In this document: positions 9,112-17,071 of the stretch, one piece after another | Numbering within the stretch: the first letter of the stretch is position 1 | How the letters are laid out: every line of letters starts with the position of its first letter | Assembly (NCBI RefSeq): GCF_900167435.1 | Contig: NZ_FUWS01000004.1 | Span: forward strand, 392,961 to 456,960 | Reading direction: 5' to 3' | DNA: 64,000 nt | Source of the DNA: Marinactinospora thermotolerans DSM 45154 | Lineage (GTDB): Bacteria > Actinomycetota > Actinomycetes > Streptosporangiales > Streptosporangiaceae | The notes under the pieces: model-generated | What the model saw: only the letters and a program-made list of their open reading frames with translations | Databases searched by the model: none | Told to the model about the DNA's origin: nothing | Program-made: the position numbers and the translations under genes

Positions 9112-9354
9112 ATGAGCGCATCCGAACACCGCATCAGCGACGCCGAGCTGGCCCAGGCCGTGGACGCCTCCTACGGCCGGCTGGTCCGCGGCGCCTCCGC
9201 GCCCGCCGGGTCGGTCACGATCCACGCCACCGACCCCGAGGAGTGGCGGCGACAGTGGTCGGCCCTGTTCGACGACGGAGAGGACGAGGGTGATACGGCC
9301 GGTCACGTTCGAGCCTCTGGCCCAGAGGCAGATCCGGGCGCTGGCGCCCCCTGA
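9112..9354 (+). CDS. Small acidic protein, possible antitoxin
   Basis: 80 aa. The ATG at 9112 follows GAGGAGG at good spacing. The N-terminal 55 residues (ISDAELAQAVDASYGRLVRG, then TIHATDPEEWRRQW) look folded; the tail is acidic and then Gly/Pro-rich. It overlaps the next gene by 65 bp in another frame. Small size, acidity and the overlap with a RelE/ParE-like gene suggest an antitoxin, but no known antitoxin DNA-binding fold is recognisable. The end of the frame may have drifted through a small indel. Confidence 0.5.
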   Translation: MSASEHRISDAELAQAVDASYGRLVRGASAPAGSVTIHATDPEEWRRQWSALFDDGEDEGDTAGHVRASGPEADPGAGAP

Positions 9355-9559
9355 CCGGGCCGCGCTGTCGGAGGTGCTCTTGGACCTGGCCGGGGCCGCC
9401 GATCCGATGACGGTCGTCGACCCCTACCTGCCCGGCGGTATCGGCCCGCTGCCCTTCCACGGTGTGGTGCTCACCGACTCGGCCGAGGCGGTGGTGACCC
9501 TCTACCTCGACCACGTGCGGGTGGTCGCCGTACGCCCCCGCCACTGCCCCCTCCCGTGA
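9290..9559 (+). CDS. RelE/ParE-like small protein, possible toxin
   Basis: 89 aa from a GTG start with GAGGACGAGG just upstream. The pattern fits a RelE/ParE-fold monomer: an N-terminal beta strand (RPVTFEPLAQRQIRAL), a helix (PDRAALSEVLLDLA), a proline/glycine hinge, then beta strands ending VTLYLDHVRVVAVRPRH. The usual R-V-G-D-Y-R core is absent, so it may be a divergent or inactive member. Its overlap with the preceding acidic gene supports a toxin-antitoxin reading; similarity is judged by eye only. Confidence 0.5.
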   Translation: MIRPVTFEPLAQRQIRALAPPDRAALSEVLLDLAGAADPMTVVDPYLPGGIGPLPFHGVVLTDSAEAVVTLYLDHVRVVAVRPRHCPLP

Positions 9560-9658
9560 GCGCGCCGGGGCGAAGCGGAGGGGCGTTGGGCGGGCTCCCC
9601 GAGACGACCTGCCGCCCGCGCACCGCGCGGTCGGGCCGGGGACGCGGCCGGCCGCGCG

Positions 9659-9711
9659 GGCGGCTCAGCGGGGCGACGTCCCCGATCCGGAATCGCCCCC
9701 GCTGAGCCGCC
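9659..9711. terminator. Bidirectional terminator between convergent genes
   Basis: GGCGGCTCAGCGGGG and CCCCGCTGAGCCGCC form a perfect 15-bp stem with a 23-nt loop. The stem contains the stop codon and last codons of the minus-strand gene and lies 100 bases past the RelE-like gene. Confidence 0.65.
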
Positions 9712-10543
9712 TGCGCGCGCCGCGTCCGACCGGGCGCGGTTCCCGCCCCTCCTCGATACAGCGCAGCGTCTCCATCCCGGCCATGGCCCCGGCCCGGTGG
9801 AAGGAGCGCGTGTGGGAGTCGTACTCGTGCCAGGCGGCGTCGCGCAACACCACCCGGGCCGCGTAGGGGGGCCGGCCGGCCCCGACCCGCTCCCACGCCT
9901 CGAACACGCCCGCTCCGAACGCCTCGGCGAACTCGGCGGGGAGCGGGCCGCCCCTGGACCGTCGCCCCTCCGGCAGGTCCACGACGAACTGGTACTCGCT
10001 GTCGGCCCCGGCCGCCAAGGGGAGCATGTCGGCCCAGGCCAGGGCGACCTCCGCGGGGCAGGCCGTCTGAATGACATGGCGGACGTGCACGCCGTGGACG
10101 GCCCGGGGCAACGGCGGGGGCGGTGCCACCCGACGGCGTCCCACCGGACGCGGTGGCCGCTCCTCGCGTAGCGCCCGCACCGCCTCCTCCACGGCGAGCC
10201 GGGCCGCGATGTCGGTGAGGGTGCCGAGGAAGGCGCGGTCGGCCCCCTCCTCCTCCCACGCGCAGTGCCGCAGCACGGCGTGGACGGGGCAGGGCAGGAC
10301 CTCGTTCCACCAGATGTCGTACATCTCCCGTTTCAGGGCCGTGGCCAGCCTGTCCGCGAGCGGGTGCCCGCCTGCGGAGTCCGCGCCCATCCGAAGGTGC
10401 AGCCGCTCGTCCTCGCCCGAGGGCAGGGGATCGAAGTCGATGACGAACTCGATCCGAGCCCACCCCGCCGGGGAACGCCGCTCGTGGTCGACGTGCACAC
10501 CTCGTAGCGGGCGGGCCGCGGCGAGACCGTTCTCGAAGGCCAT
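9665..10543 (-). CDS. Tandem EF-G domain IV-like protein without a GTPase domain
   Basis: 292 aa. The ATG at 10543 has GGAGGG upstream; a longer in-frame start is Arg/Pro-rich and unlikely. The protein is an internal duplication: about residues 12-135 and 150-270 share the order G-V-H-V, F-V-I/V-D, a helix, then R-V/L-L-R-D/H-x-A-W. The second half reads PPYAARVVLRDAAWHEYDSH, then FHRAGAMAGMETL, closely like elongation factor G domain IV (V-x-L-x-D-x-x-x-H-x-V-D-S, then F-x-x-A-x-x-x-A). No P-loop or G motifs exist. Between the halves is a basic/proline linker. Function unknown; ribosome-related action would be a guess. It is transcribed alone. Confidence 0.6.
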   Translation of the reverse strand: MAFENGLAAARPLRGVHVDHERRSPAGWARIEFVIDFDPLPSGEDERLHLRMGADSAGGHPLADRLATALKREMYDIWWNEVLPCPVHAVLRHCAWEEEGADRAFLGTLTDIAARLAVEEAVRALREERPPRPVGRRRVAPPPPLPRAVHGVHVRHVIQTACPAEVALAWADMLPLAAGADSEYQFVVDLPEGRRSRGGPLPAEFAEAFGAGVFEAWERVGAGRPPYAARVVLRDAAWHEYDSHTRSFHRAGAMAGMETLRCIEEGREPRPVGRGARRRLSGGDSGSGTSPR

Positions 10544-10701
10544 CTGTCTCTCTCCCTCCGGGGGGCGGCGCGGCACCGTGTGCCACACGGGACGACCCCG
10601 ACGGTAGTGCCCGACTCCGACACGGCCCACCCGTTTTCTCCCTCCGGGCCCACCCGGTTATCCCGTTGCCCCTCGCCGGTCGGATGCGCCAGGCTGCGGC
10701 C

Positions 10702-11474
10702 ATGATCGACACGGGACTTTCGGGAAGCGTCGTCTTGGTGACCGGAGCCGCCGGAGGGATCGGCGCGGCCATCGCGCGGGCCTTCGCCGCCCAAGGGGCC
10801 AAGGTCGCCGTCCACCACCTGGCCACGCCCCCGCGCCCCCGCGCGGGGTTCGCTGGGAGCACGTCTTCCCCGAGGCGGAGGACGCCCACGCGCTGGCCGC
10901 CGAACTGGGCGGGATCGCGGTCGCGGCCGACCTGTCCGAGGCCGACGCGCCCCGCCGGCTGTTCGAGGCGGTCGGGGAGCGGCTGGGACCGGTGCGGGTG
11001 CTGGTGAACAACGCCGCCCACTGCGAGAGCCCCGACACCGTGGACGCGCTCACCGCGGACGGTCTGGAGCGCCACTACCGGGTCAACGCCATCGCCCCCG
11101 CGCTGCTCACCGCCGAGCTCGCCCGACGCGCCCCCGAGGAGGGGGCGTGCGTGGTCAACGTGTCCACCGACGCCGCCCGGGCCTTCCCCGGCCAGATCGG
11201 CTACGGCACCTCCAAGGCGGCCCTGGAGGCGTTCACCCGCGCCGCGGCACTGGACCTGGCTTCCTCGGGGATCAGGGTCAACGCGGTCGCCCCCGGCCCG
11301 GTCCAGACCGGTTGGATCGGACCGGAGGCGATCGAGGAGGTCCGCGCGATCGTCCCCCTGGGACGTGTCGGCGAACCCGACGACATCGCCGACGCCGTGG
11401 TCTTCCTCGCCTCACGTCAGGCCCGCTGGGTCACCGGCCAGGTGCTCCAGGTCGCCGGCGGCCACGCCCTGTGA
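10702..11474 (+). pseudogene. Short-chain dehydrogenase/reductase, frameshifted
   Basis: The N-terminal part (frame from ATG 10702) has the NAD(P)-binding motif TGAAGGIG. After about VAVHHLATPP the reading frame moves: the continuation VRWEHVFPEAEDAHALAAEL is in another frame, followed by NNAA, the catalytic YGTSK and the C-terminal GQVLQVAGGHAL, ending at 11474. The switch lies in a C/G-run around 10826-10850, so one inserted or lost base explains it. All SDR motifs remain, so this could be a sequencing error, a very recent mutation or programmed slippage. A CAGGCT box six bases before the ATG and no ribosome-binding site suggest leaderless translation. Confidence 0.75.
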
Positions 11475-11502
11475 CGCCCTGGATGCTGCGGCCGGCGGCG
11501 GA

Positions 11503-12189
11503 TCACACCCGGGCCGGGGCCACCGCCTCCCGGTAGCGGGCCACGACGGCGGCGGCCACGCCACTGTCGGGGCACAGCGGCCCGGCGACCAGGTCGGCCC
11601 CGGCACCGGCCAGGCGCTGATGGAACAGGCCGGGGGCGAGGAGCCAGGAGGCGATCGCCACACGCCGGTGCCCCTCGGCCCGCAGGGCCGCGACGGTCTG
11701 CGCGACGGTCGGCGTCCCGGTGGCGATGTAGCCGGTGCGCACGGGGCTCCCCAGCGTCTCGGCCAGCCGCCCGGCCGCGTCGGCCACCTCGGCCAGCGCG
11801 CCGGGGTCGGACGATCCCGCGGCGGCCAGCACCACCGCGTCGGGGGCGCGCCATCCGGCCTCGCGCAGCCGCCGCGCGGCCGCGGCCACCAGCCGCGGGT
11901 CGCCGCCCAGCGCGCCGGTGATCCGCGCGTCGAAGCGTCCGACCCGGGCGAGTTGGCCGGGGATGTCGACCCGCACGTGGTAGCCGGCGGCCAGGAAGGC
12001 GGGGACGACGACGATCGGCCCGCTGATCGTCGCGGCGACGTCGCCCACGTCCGGATCCCGCACGTCGGCGAAGGCCAGCCGCACCGGGACGCCGGCGCGT
12101 TCCCGGACACCTCGGGCCAGGGCCCTGGTGACGTCGAGGCCGTCCGGATCACGGGTACCGTGCACGGCGAGCAGCAGGGTGGGGCGCAC
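11503..12189 (-). CDS. Sirohydrochlorin chelatase, CbiX/SirB-like
   Basis: 228 aa from a GTG with GAGGAGG upstream. It has the two-repeat chelatase layout: LLLAVHGTRDPDG near the start with the metal-binding histidine, VVPAFLAAGYHVRVDIP with the second histidine near residue 80, and a second half with a similar fold (VAIASWLLAPGLFH). Such enzymes insert iron (or cobalt) into sirohydrochlorin. Here it is the last gene of the nirB-nirD-nnaR operon, 62 bp after nnaR, so it most likely makes siroheme for NirB. Ferro- and cobaltochelatases cannot be separated by eye. Confidence 0.88.
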   Translation of the reverse strand: MRPTLLLAVHGTRDPDGLDVTRALARGVRERAGVPVRLAFADVRDPDVGDVAATISGPIVVVPAFLAAGYHVRVDIPGQLARVGRFDARITGALGGDPRLVAAAARRLREAGWRAPDAVVLAAAGSSDPGALAEVADAAGRLAETLGSPVRTGYIATGTPTVAQTVAALRAEGHRRVAIASWLLAPGLFHQRLAGAGADLVAGPLCPDSGVAAAVVARYREAVAPARV

Positions 12190-12251
12190 AAGGCCCTCCT
12201 CACGTTCCTGGCCGGTCCGGGCCCCGCGGCGCGAACCGGTGACGGGGGCGG

Positions 12252-13415
12252 TCAGCACGCGCCCGGGTCCAGCGCCAGCCGGTAACCGCGCTTGACCACG
12301 GTCTGGATGATGCGGGGATCGCCCAGGGCCGAACGCAACCGGGCCACCGCGGTCTCCACCGCGTGCGCGTCGGCGTCGCCGCCCAGCGAGGCGAGCAGGT
12401 CGGCGCGGTCGCGGACCTCGCCGGGACGGCGGGCCAGTTCGCGCAGCACCCGCATCGGCGCGGGCGAGACCGGCCGTAGCTCCTCGTCGACCAACACCGC
12501 GTGTCCGCGCAAGCGCACCAGGTGGCCGGCCACGGGCAGGGACGGGGAGGCGTCGGGGAGCTCGTCCGCGAGCCGTTTGACCAGCGCGCCGATACGGGCC
12601 CGCGCCGGCCACACGGTGGGGATCCCCCGGATCATCAGCGGGCGCGCGGTGACCGGGCCGACGCACATGGCCAGCACCTCACCCCGCAACGCGCCGACCA
12701 GCCGCTCCTCGGTGCCGTTGGCCCGGGACCGTTGCAGTAGCCCCGCAGCGGCCGGGGCGCTGGTGAACGTCACGGCGTCGACCTGGCCGGTGAGGACGGC
12801 GTCGATGAGCCGGTCCAACGGCGCGACGTCGTCGGGCGTGGTCCAACGGTAGACGGGCACCTCGACGACGTCCGCGCCGGCCAGACGCAGCGTGGCGCAG
12901 AAGTCGGGCAGAGGCTCGCCGTGGAGCTGCACCGCGATGCGCAGGCCCGCCACACCGGTGGCGAGCAGGTGGTCCAGCACCTCGGCGGAGGACTCCGAGG
13001 GGGGCGACCACTCCTCGGTGAGGCCGGCCGCGCGGATCGCCCCCTTGGCCTTGGGACCGCGTGCCAGCAGCCGCGAGCCGCGCATCCCCGCCAGCAGCGG
13101 TTCGGCCAGTCCCCACGTCTCGCACGCCTCCACCCAGCCGCGAAAGCCGATACCGGTGGTCGCCACGACGACGTCGGGGGGCCGGTGGGCGAGTTCGCGC
13201 GAGACGTCCATCAGCCGCCGGTCGTCGCTGAGCGGGACGATGCGCAGGGCCGGCGCGCACACCACCTCGGCGCCCTTGCGTCGCAGCAGCGCGCTCAACT
13301 CCTCGGCGCGACGCGCGGCGGTCACCGCCACGGTGTACCCCGACAGCGGTTCGACGCCGGCGGTCCCCGCCTCGGGCACGGGGGCCGCCGGCGTGGAGGC
13401 CGGGGCGCGGCTCAT
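12252..13415 (-). CDS. nnaR: HemD-like domain fused to OmpR-type winged helix; NnaR-like nitrate/nitrite assimilation regulator
   Basis: 387 aa. Residues about 25-260 are a uroporphyrinogen-III synthase (HemD) domain: GYTVAVTAARRAEEL, then VVVATTGIGFRGW, then VDAVTFTSAPAAAGLL. Residues about 295-385 are a winged helix of the response-regulator C-terminal type (VETAVARLRSALGDPRIIQTV, then KRGYRL), without a phosphorylatable receiver domain. The same fusion in Streptomyces, NnaR, works with GlnR to switch on nitrite assimilation genes. Its ATG overlaps the nirD stop (ATGA). Whether the synthase active site is still used is unknown; it could serve as a sensor. Confidence 0.85.
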   Translation of the reverse strand: MSRAPASTPAAPVPEAGTAGVEPLSGYTVAVTAARRAEELSALLRRKGAEVVCAPALRIVPLSDDRRLMDVSRELAHRPPDVVVATTGIGFRGWVEACETWGLAEPLLAGMRGSRLLARGPKAKGAIRAAGLTEEWSPPSESSAEVLDHLLATGVAGLRIAVQLHGEPLPDFCATLRLAGADVVEVPVYRWTTPDDVAPLDRLIDAVLTGQVDAVTFTSAPAAAGLLQRSRANGTEERLVGALRGEVLAMCVGPVTARPLMIRGIPTVWPARARIGALVKRLADELPDASPSLPVAGHLVRLRGHAVLVDEELRPVSPAPMRVLRELARRPGEVRDRADLLASLGGDADAHAVETAVARLRSALGDPRIIQTVVKRGYRLALDPGAC

Positions 13416-13783
13416 GCCGTCCCGCCGCTGGGCCGGACGGTGACCTCGACGACCCCGTCGCGCTCGCGGACGGTGTGGACGGCCTGGCGCACCGATGGAT
13501 CATCCAGGCACACCCCGGTGCGCAGCGAGAACACCTGCTTGAGCATGGGCGAGGCCACGGTCGGCTCTCCATCGCGGTCGCCGACGATCCCGCGCGCCAT
13601 CACCGCGGCGTGGCTGAAGGGGTCGATGTTGTCGATGGCGTACAGCGCGCCGTCGAACGTGCGGAACAGCGCGACCTGGCCGCCGTCGGGCAGGAGGATG
13701 GCCACGCCGCGTTCGGGGGTGAGCCGGTCGGCGGGACAGGCGGGGATCCAGGTGAGACCGGAGTCCAGGGCCAAAACGGTCAT
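13412..13783 (-). CDS. nirD: Nitrite reductase (NADH) small subunit
   Basis: 123 aa, the usual NirD length. It has the Rieske-like fold of NirD (VALFRTFDGALYAIDNIDPFS, then SPMLKQVFSLRTGVCLDD) but not the two Cys-His ligand pairs of true Rieske proteins, as is normal for this subunit. It sits three bases after the nirB stop and overlaps nnaR by four, so the three genes form a tight operon. It assembles with NirB to reduce nitrite to ammonium in the cytoplasm. Confidence 0.95.
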   Translation of the reverse strand: MTVLALDSGLTWIPACPADRLTPERGVAILLPDGGQVALFRTFDGALYAIDNIDPFSHAAVMARGIVGDRDGEPTVASPMLKQVFSLRTGVCLDDPSVRQAVHTVRERDGVVEVTVRPSGGTA

Positions 13784-13786
13784 CTG

Positions 13787-16294
13787 TCACACCTCCGCGT
13801 GCGGGCGCCGGACGGGCATGCCCAGCGTGACGGGTCCTGCGGGAACGGGCTGCTCCCGCTCGGTTTCGAACGCGATCGTCGGGTCGGGGACGTCGGGGGC
13901 GTTGGCGAAGGAGACGAACCGGGCCAGCTTGTCGGGGTCGTCGAGGACCCCGCGCCATTCGTCGGCGTATCCGGTGACGTGGCGCGCCATGGCGGCCTCC
14001 AGGTCCGCGGCGATGCCCAGCGCGTCGTCGACGACGACGGCGCGCAGGTGGTCCAGTCCTCCGTCCATGGCCTCGATCCAGGCCGCGGTGCGCTGCAACC
14101 GGTCGGCGGTGCGCACGTAGAACATCAGGAACCGGTCGATGTAGCGGATGAGGGTGTCGTGGTCGACGTCGGAGACGAGCAGGTCGGCGTGGCGGGGCCG
14201 GAAGCCGCCGTTGCCGCCGACGTAGAGGTTCCACCCCTTCTCGGTCGCGATGACGCCGATGTCCTTGCCGCGCGCCTCGGCGCATTCGCGCGCGCACCCC
14301 GACACCCCGGCCTTGATCTTGTGCGGGGCGCGCAGCCCCCGGTAGCGCAGCTCCAGCTCGATCGCCAGCCCGACGGAGTCCTGCACCCCGTAGCGGCACC
14401 ACGTGGAGCCGACACACGACTTCACCGTGCGCAGGGACTTGCCGTAGGCGTGCCCCGACTCGAATCCGGCGTCGACCAGGCGCCGCCAGATCGCCGGGAG
14501 CTGTTCGACCCGGGCCCCGAGCAGGTCGATGCGCTGACCGCCGGTGATCTTGGTGTAGAGCCCGAAGTCGCGGGCGACCTCCCCGATGACGATGAGCTTG
14601 TCGGGGGTGATCTCCCCGCCGGGGATGCGCGGCACCACCGAGTAGGTGCCGTTGCGCTGGATGTTGGCGAGGAAGTGGTCGTTGGTGTCCTGGAGGGCCG
14701 CCTGCTCGCCGTCGAGGATGTGGCCGCCGTTGAGGGAGGCCAGGATCGAGGCGACCGCCGGTTTGCAGACGTCGCAGCCCCGGCCGCGGCCATAGCGGGC
14801 GATCAGCTCGGAGAAGGTGGCGACACCGGTCGCGGTGACGATCTCGACCAACTCGGCGCGGGACTGCTCGAAGTGCTCGCACAGGGCCCGCGACTGTTCC
14901 ACCCCGGCCTCGGCCAGCAGCGTCTTGAGCATGGGGACGCAGCTGCCGCAGCTGGTGCCGGCCCCGGTGCAGCCCTTCAGCACGGCCACGTCGCAGGCCC
15001 CGTCGTGGATGGCGGTGACCAGGGCGCCCTTGGTGACGGCGTTGCAGGAGCAGACCTGGGCGTCGTCGGGGAGCGCGCCCACCCCGATCCCCCCGCCCTC
15101 GCGCCCCGGGGCGATGAGGTCGAGCGGGTCACCGGGCAGTTCGCGTCCCACGAGGGGGCGCAACCCCGCGTAGGCGGTGGCGTCGCCGACGAGGACGCCG
15201 CCCAGCAGCGTGCGGGCGTCGTCGGAGACCACGAGCTTGGCGTAACGGCGGCCGGGCGCGTCGTTGAGCACGACCTCCAGCGCGCCCGGCGTCCGGCCGT
15301 GGGCGTCGCCGAAGCTCGCGACGTCGACGCCCAGCAGCTTGAGCTTGGTGGAGGTGTCGGCGCCGGTGAACGCGGCGGTGCCGCCGAGCAGGCGGTCGGC
15401 GACGACCTCGGCCATCGCGTTGCCGGGAGCGATCAGACCGTAGACGGTCCCACCGGCCTGGGCGCACTCGCCGACCGCGTAGATCGCCTCGTCGAGGGTG
15501 CGGCACGCCTCGTCGACGACGACGCCGCCGCGCGGGCCGACCTCCAGGCCGGCGGCGCGGGCCAGCTCGTCGCGCGGCCGGATCCCCACGGCGAACACCA
15601 CGATGTCGGCGGCGAGTTCACGCTCGCCCAACCTGACCCGGGCGACCCGGCCGTCGGCGCCGGCCTCGACCGCCTCGACCCCGACACCGGTGTGCACGGT
15701 GACCCCCGTCTCGGCGATCAGGCCACCCAGCAGGGCGCCGCCTCCTTCGTCGATCTGGGCGGGCATCAACCAGGGGGCCAGCTCGACGACGTGGGCCCGC
15801 ACGCCGAGCAGGCGCAGCGCGTTGGCCGCCTCCAGCCCCAGCAGGCCGCCGCCGATGACGACACCGGTACGGGCGTCTCGCGCGGAGGCGGTGATCGCGT
15901 CGAGGTCGTCCAGGGTCCGGTAGACGTGGCAACCGGGCAGGTCGTGGCCGGGGACCGGTGGTACGAACGCCGAGGAGCCCGTGGCCAGGACGAGCGCGTC
16001 GTAGCCGACCACGGCGCCGGTGCGGGTGGTGACGGTCCGTCCGGCCCGGTCGATGGCCGTGGCGGGTTCGCCGAGCCTCAGGTCCACACCTCCCCGGCGG
16101 ACCAGGTCGGGCAGGCGCAGGTCCTCCTCGCAGGCGCCGTCGAAGTACGACGACAGGGCCACCCGGTCGTAGGCGGGACGGGACTCCTCGGCCAGCACGG
16201 TGATGTGCCAGGTGCCGTCGGTGTCCCGGTCGCGCACCGCCTCGACGAGACGGTGGCCGACCATGCCGTTTCCGATGACGACGAGTTGTCTCAT
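13787..16294 (-). CDS. nirB: Nitrite reductase (NADH) large subunit
   Basis: 835 aa, full length. Domains in order: FAD fold (VVIGNGMVGHR) and NADH fold (GVVIGGGLLGLEAANAL), an AVGECA FAD motif, a BFD-like [2Fe-2S] domain around residues 410-450 (CSCN, then GCTGAGTSCGSC), a ferredoxin-like half-domain, and the siroheme/[4Fe-4S] domain with CVGSTWC and CARECAE (C-x5-C and C-x3-C). These are all the cofactor ligands expected for six-electron reduction of nitrite to ammonium. First gene of nirB-nirD-nnaR-cbiX; a GlnR-like box lies 110-140 bp upstream. Confidence 0.97.
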   Translation of the reverse strand: MRQLVVIGNGMVGHRLVEAVRDRDTDGTWHITVLAEESRPAYDRVALSSYFDGACEEDLRLPDLVRRGGVDLRLGEPATAIDRAGRTVTTRTGAVVGYDALVLATGSSAFVPPVPGHDLPGCHVYRTLDDLDAITASARDARTGVVIGGGLLGLEAANALRLLGVRAHVVELAPWLMPAQIDEGGGALLGGLIAETGVTVHTGVGVEAVEAGADGRVARVRLGERELAADIVVFAVGIRPRDELARAAGLEVGPRGGVVVDEACRTLDEAIYAVGECAQAGGTVYGLIAPGNAMAEVVADRLLGGTAAFTGADTSTKLKLLGVDVASFGDAHGRTPGALEVVLNDAPGRRYAKLVVSDDARTLLGGVLVGDATAYAGLRPLVGRELPGDPLDLIAPGREGGGIGVGALPDDAQVCSCNAVTKGALVTAIHDGACDVAVLKGCTGAGTSCGSCVPMLKTLLAEAGVEQSRALCEHFEQSRAELVEIVTATGVATFSELIARYGRGRGCDVCKPAVASILASLNGGHILDGEQAALQDTNDHFLANIQRNGTYSVVPRIPGGEITPDKLIVIGEVARDFGLYTKITGGQRIDLLGARVEQLPAIWRRLVDAGFESGHAYGKSLRTVKSCVGSTWCRYGVQDSVGLAIELELRYRGLRAPHKIKAGVSGCARECAEARGKDIGVIATEKGWNLYVGGNGGFRPRHADLLVSDVDHDTLIRYIDRFLMFYVRTADRLQRTAAWIEAMDGGLDHLRAVVVDDALGIAADLEAAMARHVTGYADEWRGVLDDPDKLARFVSFANAPDVPDPTIAFETEREQPVPAGPVTLGMPVRRPHAEV

Positions 16295-16606
16295 AGCCGG
16301 ATGGTTCTCCTAGCGGTGCTCGACTCGGGGGCCGCGACGCCGCGTCCCGAACAGGTTTCGGTGGGTCCAGGGAAGCGGGTCGGTGTTTCACCGCCGTCAG
16401 CCTTCCGTGACGGCCACGTTTCGTTGTCCTGTCACCGCAGTTGAGGGGGGTGTGATCCGGCGGGGCCGGAGACAACGGTGGTCCCGCGCCGGCGACGGGG
16501 GTCCCGCCTCGGGGGTGGAGCCGTGCGCGACCGGCACGCCCCGGCCGGGCCGCCCGGCCGGCCTCGACGTCTTCGCACCGGCCGCCTCCATCGCTACGAT
16601 CCCGGC
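16295..16606. promoter_or_regulatory. nirB promoter region with a GlnR-like box
   Basis: Intergenic, divergent from the gene at 16607. Read on the minus strand, GTGAC (16435-16431), GAAAC (16422-16418) and GTCAC (16411-16407) are spaced by 8 and 6 bases. The GAAAC-n6-GTCAC part matches the alternating GTnAC/GAAAC pattern of actinobacterial GlnR operators; the 8-base spacing does not. A GTGAAAC also occurs nearer nirB at about 16390-16384. Function is inferred from the motif and the nitrogen-assimilation operon downstream. Confidence 0.4.
16595..16606 (+). promoter_or_regulatory. -10 box for a leaderless start at 16607
   Basis: TACGAT at 16595-16600 is six bases before the ATG and no purine-rich ribosome-binding site intervenes, so transcription would begin at or next to the start codon. 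Confidence 0.5.
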
Positions 16607-17071
16607 ATGTCACATGATCGGCCGGTGGCCGACGAACCCGAGATCGTGGTTTCCGGGCGCGGCTTCACCGCGCGTTTCGACGGGGAGCGGTTGCGGCTCA
16701 TCCGGGGGCGGAACACGTGGACCGTGCCGGTGCGCGCGATGCGTCTCGTCACCGTGGCGGCGGACACGACGGTGCGGATCGAGCTGAGCGGGGACGGCCG
16801 CGAGCGCGCGGCCTCGGTACATCCCTCCTCGCCCTCCGGGCAGAATAGGGCACATGGGGGGCGATCAGACGGGCGGCGGCCCGCTTCCGCCGGTGGACGC
16901 GCACCTACTGTCGGTGTTGTTCACCGAACTGGGGGCCGGGGTCTACGTCGTCGATGCCGCGGGGAAGATCATCGCCTGCAATCCGTGGGCGGAACGTCAC
17001 CTGGGCTACCCCCCTGGCGCGCTGCTGGGAAAGGACGCCCACCGTCTCCTCAACCCCCTTCCCGGGGGTGA
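16607..17071 (+). CDS. Small PH-like/DUF4429-like ORF, probably truncated
   Basis: Open for 154 codons. The first 70 residues (EIVVSGRGFTARFDGERLRL, then WTVPVRAMRLVTV) are plausible beta strands of a PH-like domain such as the DUF4429 N-terminus. After about residue 75 the composition becomes Arg/Gly/Pro-rich and the frame overlaps the phosphatase gene by 218 bp, so that part is probably not meaningful protein. It looks like a 5' fragment of a longer gene cut off by the phosphatase gene. A -10 box six bases before the ATG supports expression of the start. Function unknown. Confidence 0.4.
   Translation: MSHDRPVADEPEIVVSGRGFTARFDGERLRLIRGRNTWTVPVRAMRLVTVAADTTVRIELSGDGRERAASVHPSSPSGQNRAHGGRSDGRRPASAGGRAPTVGVVHRTGGRGLRRRCRGEDHRLQSVGGTSPGLPPWRAAGKGRPPSPQPPSRG

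Noticed and set aside
13475..16444. Very long plus-strand open frame opposite nirB and nirD.
   Set aside because: It is a shadow of the nitrite reductase genes: high G+C leaves antisense frames open. It has no protein motifs, and the minus strand carries all NirB/NirD signatures.
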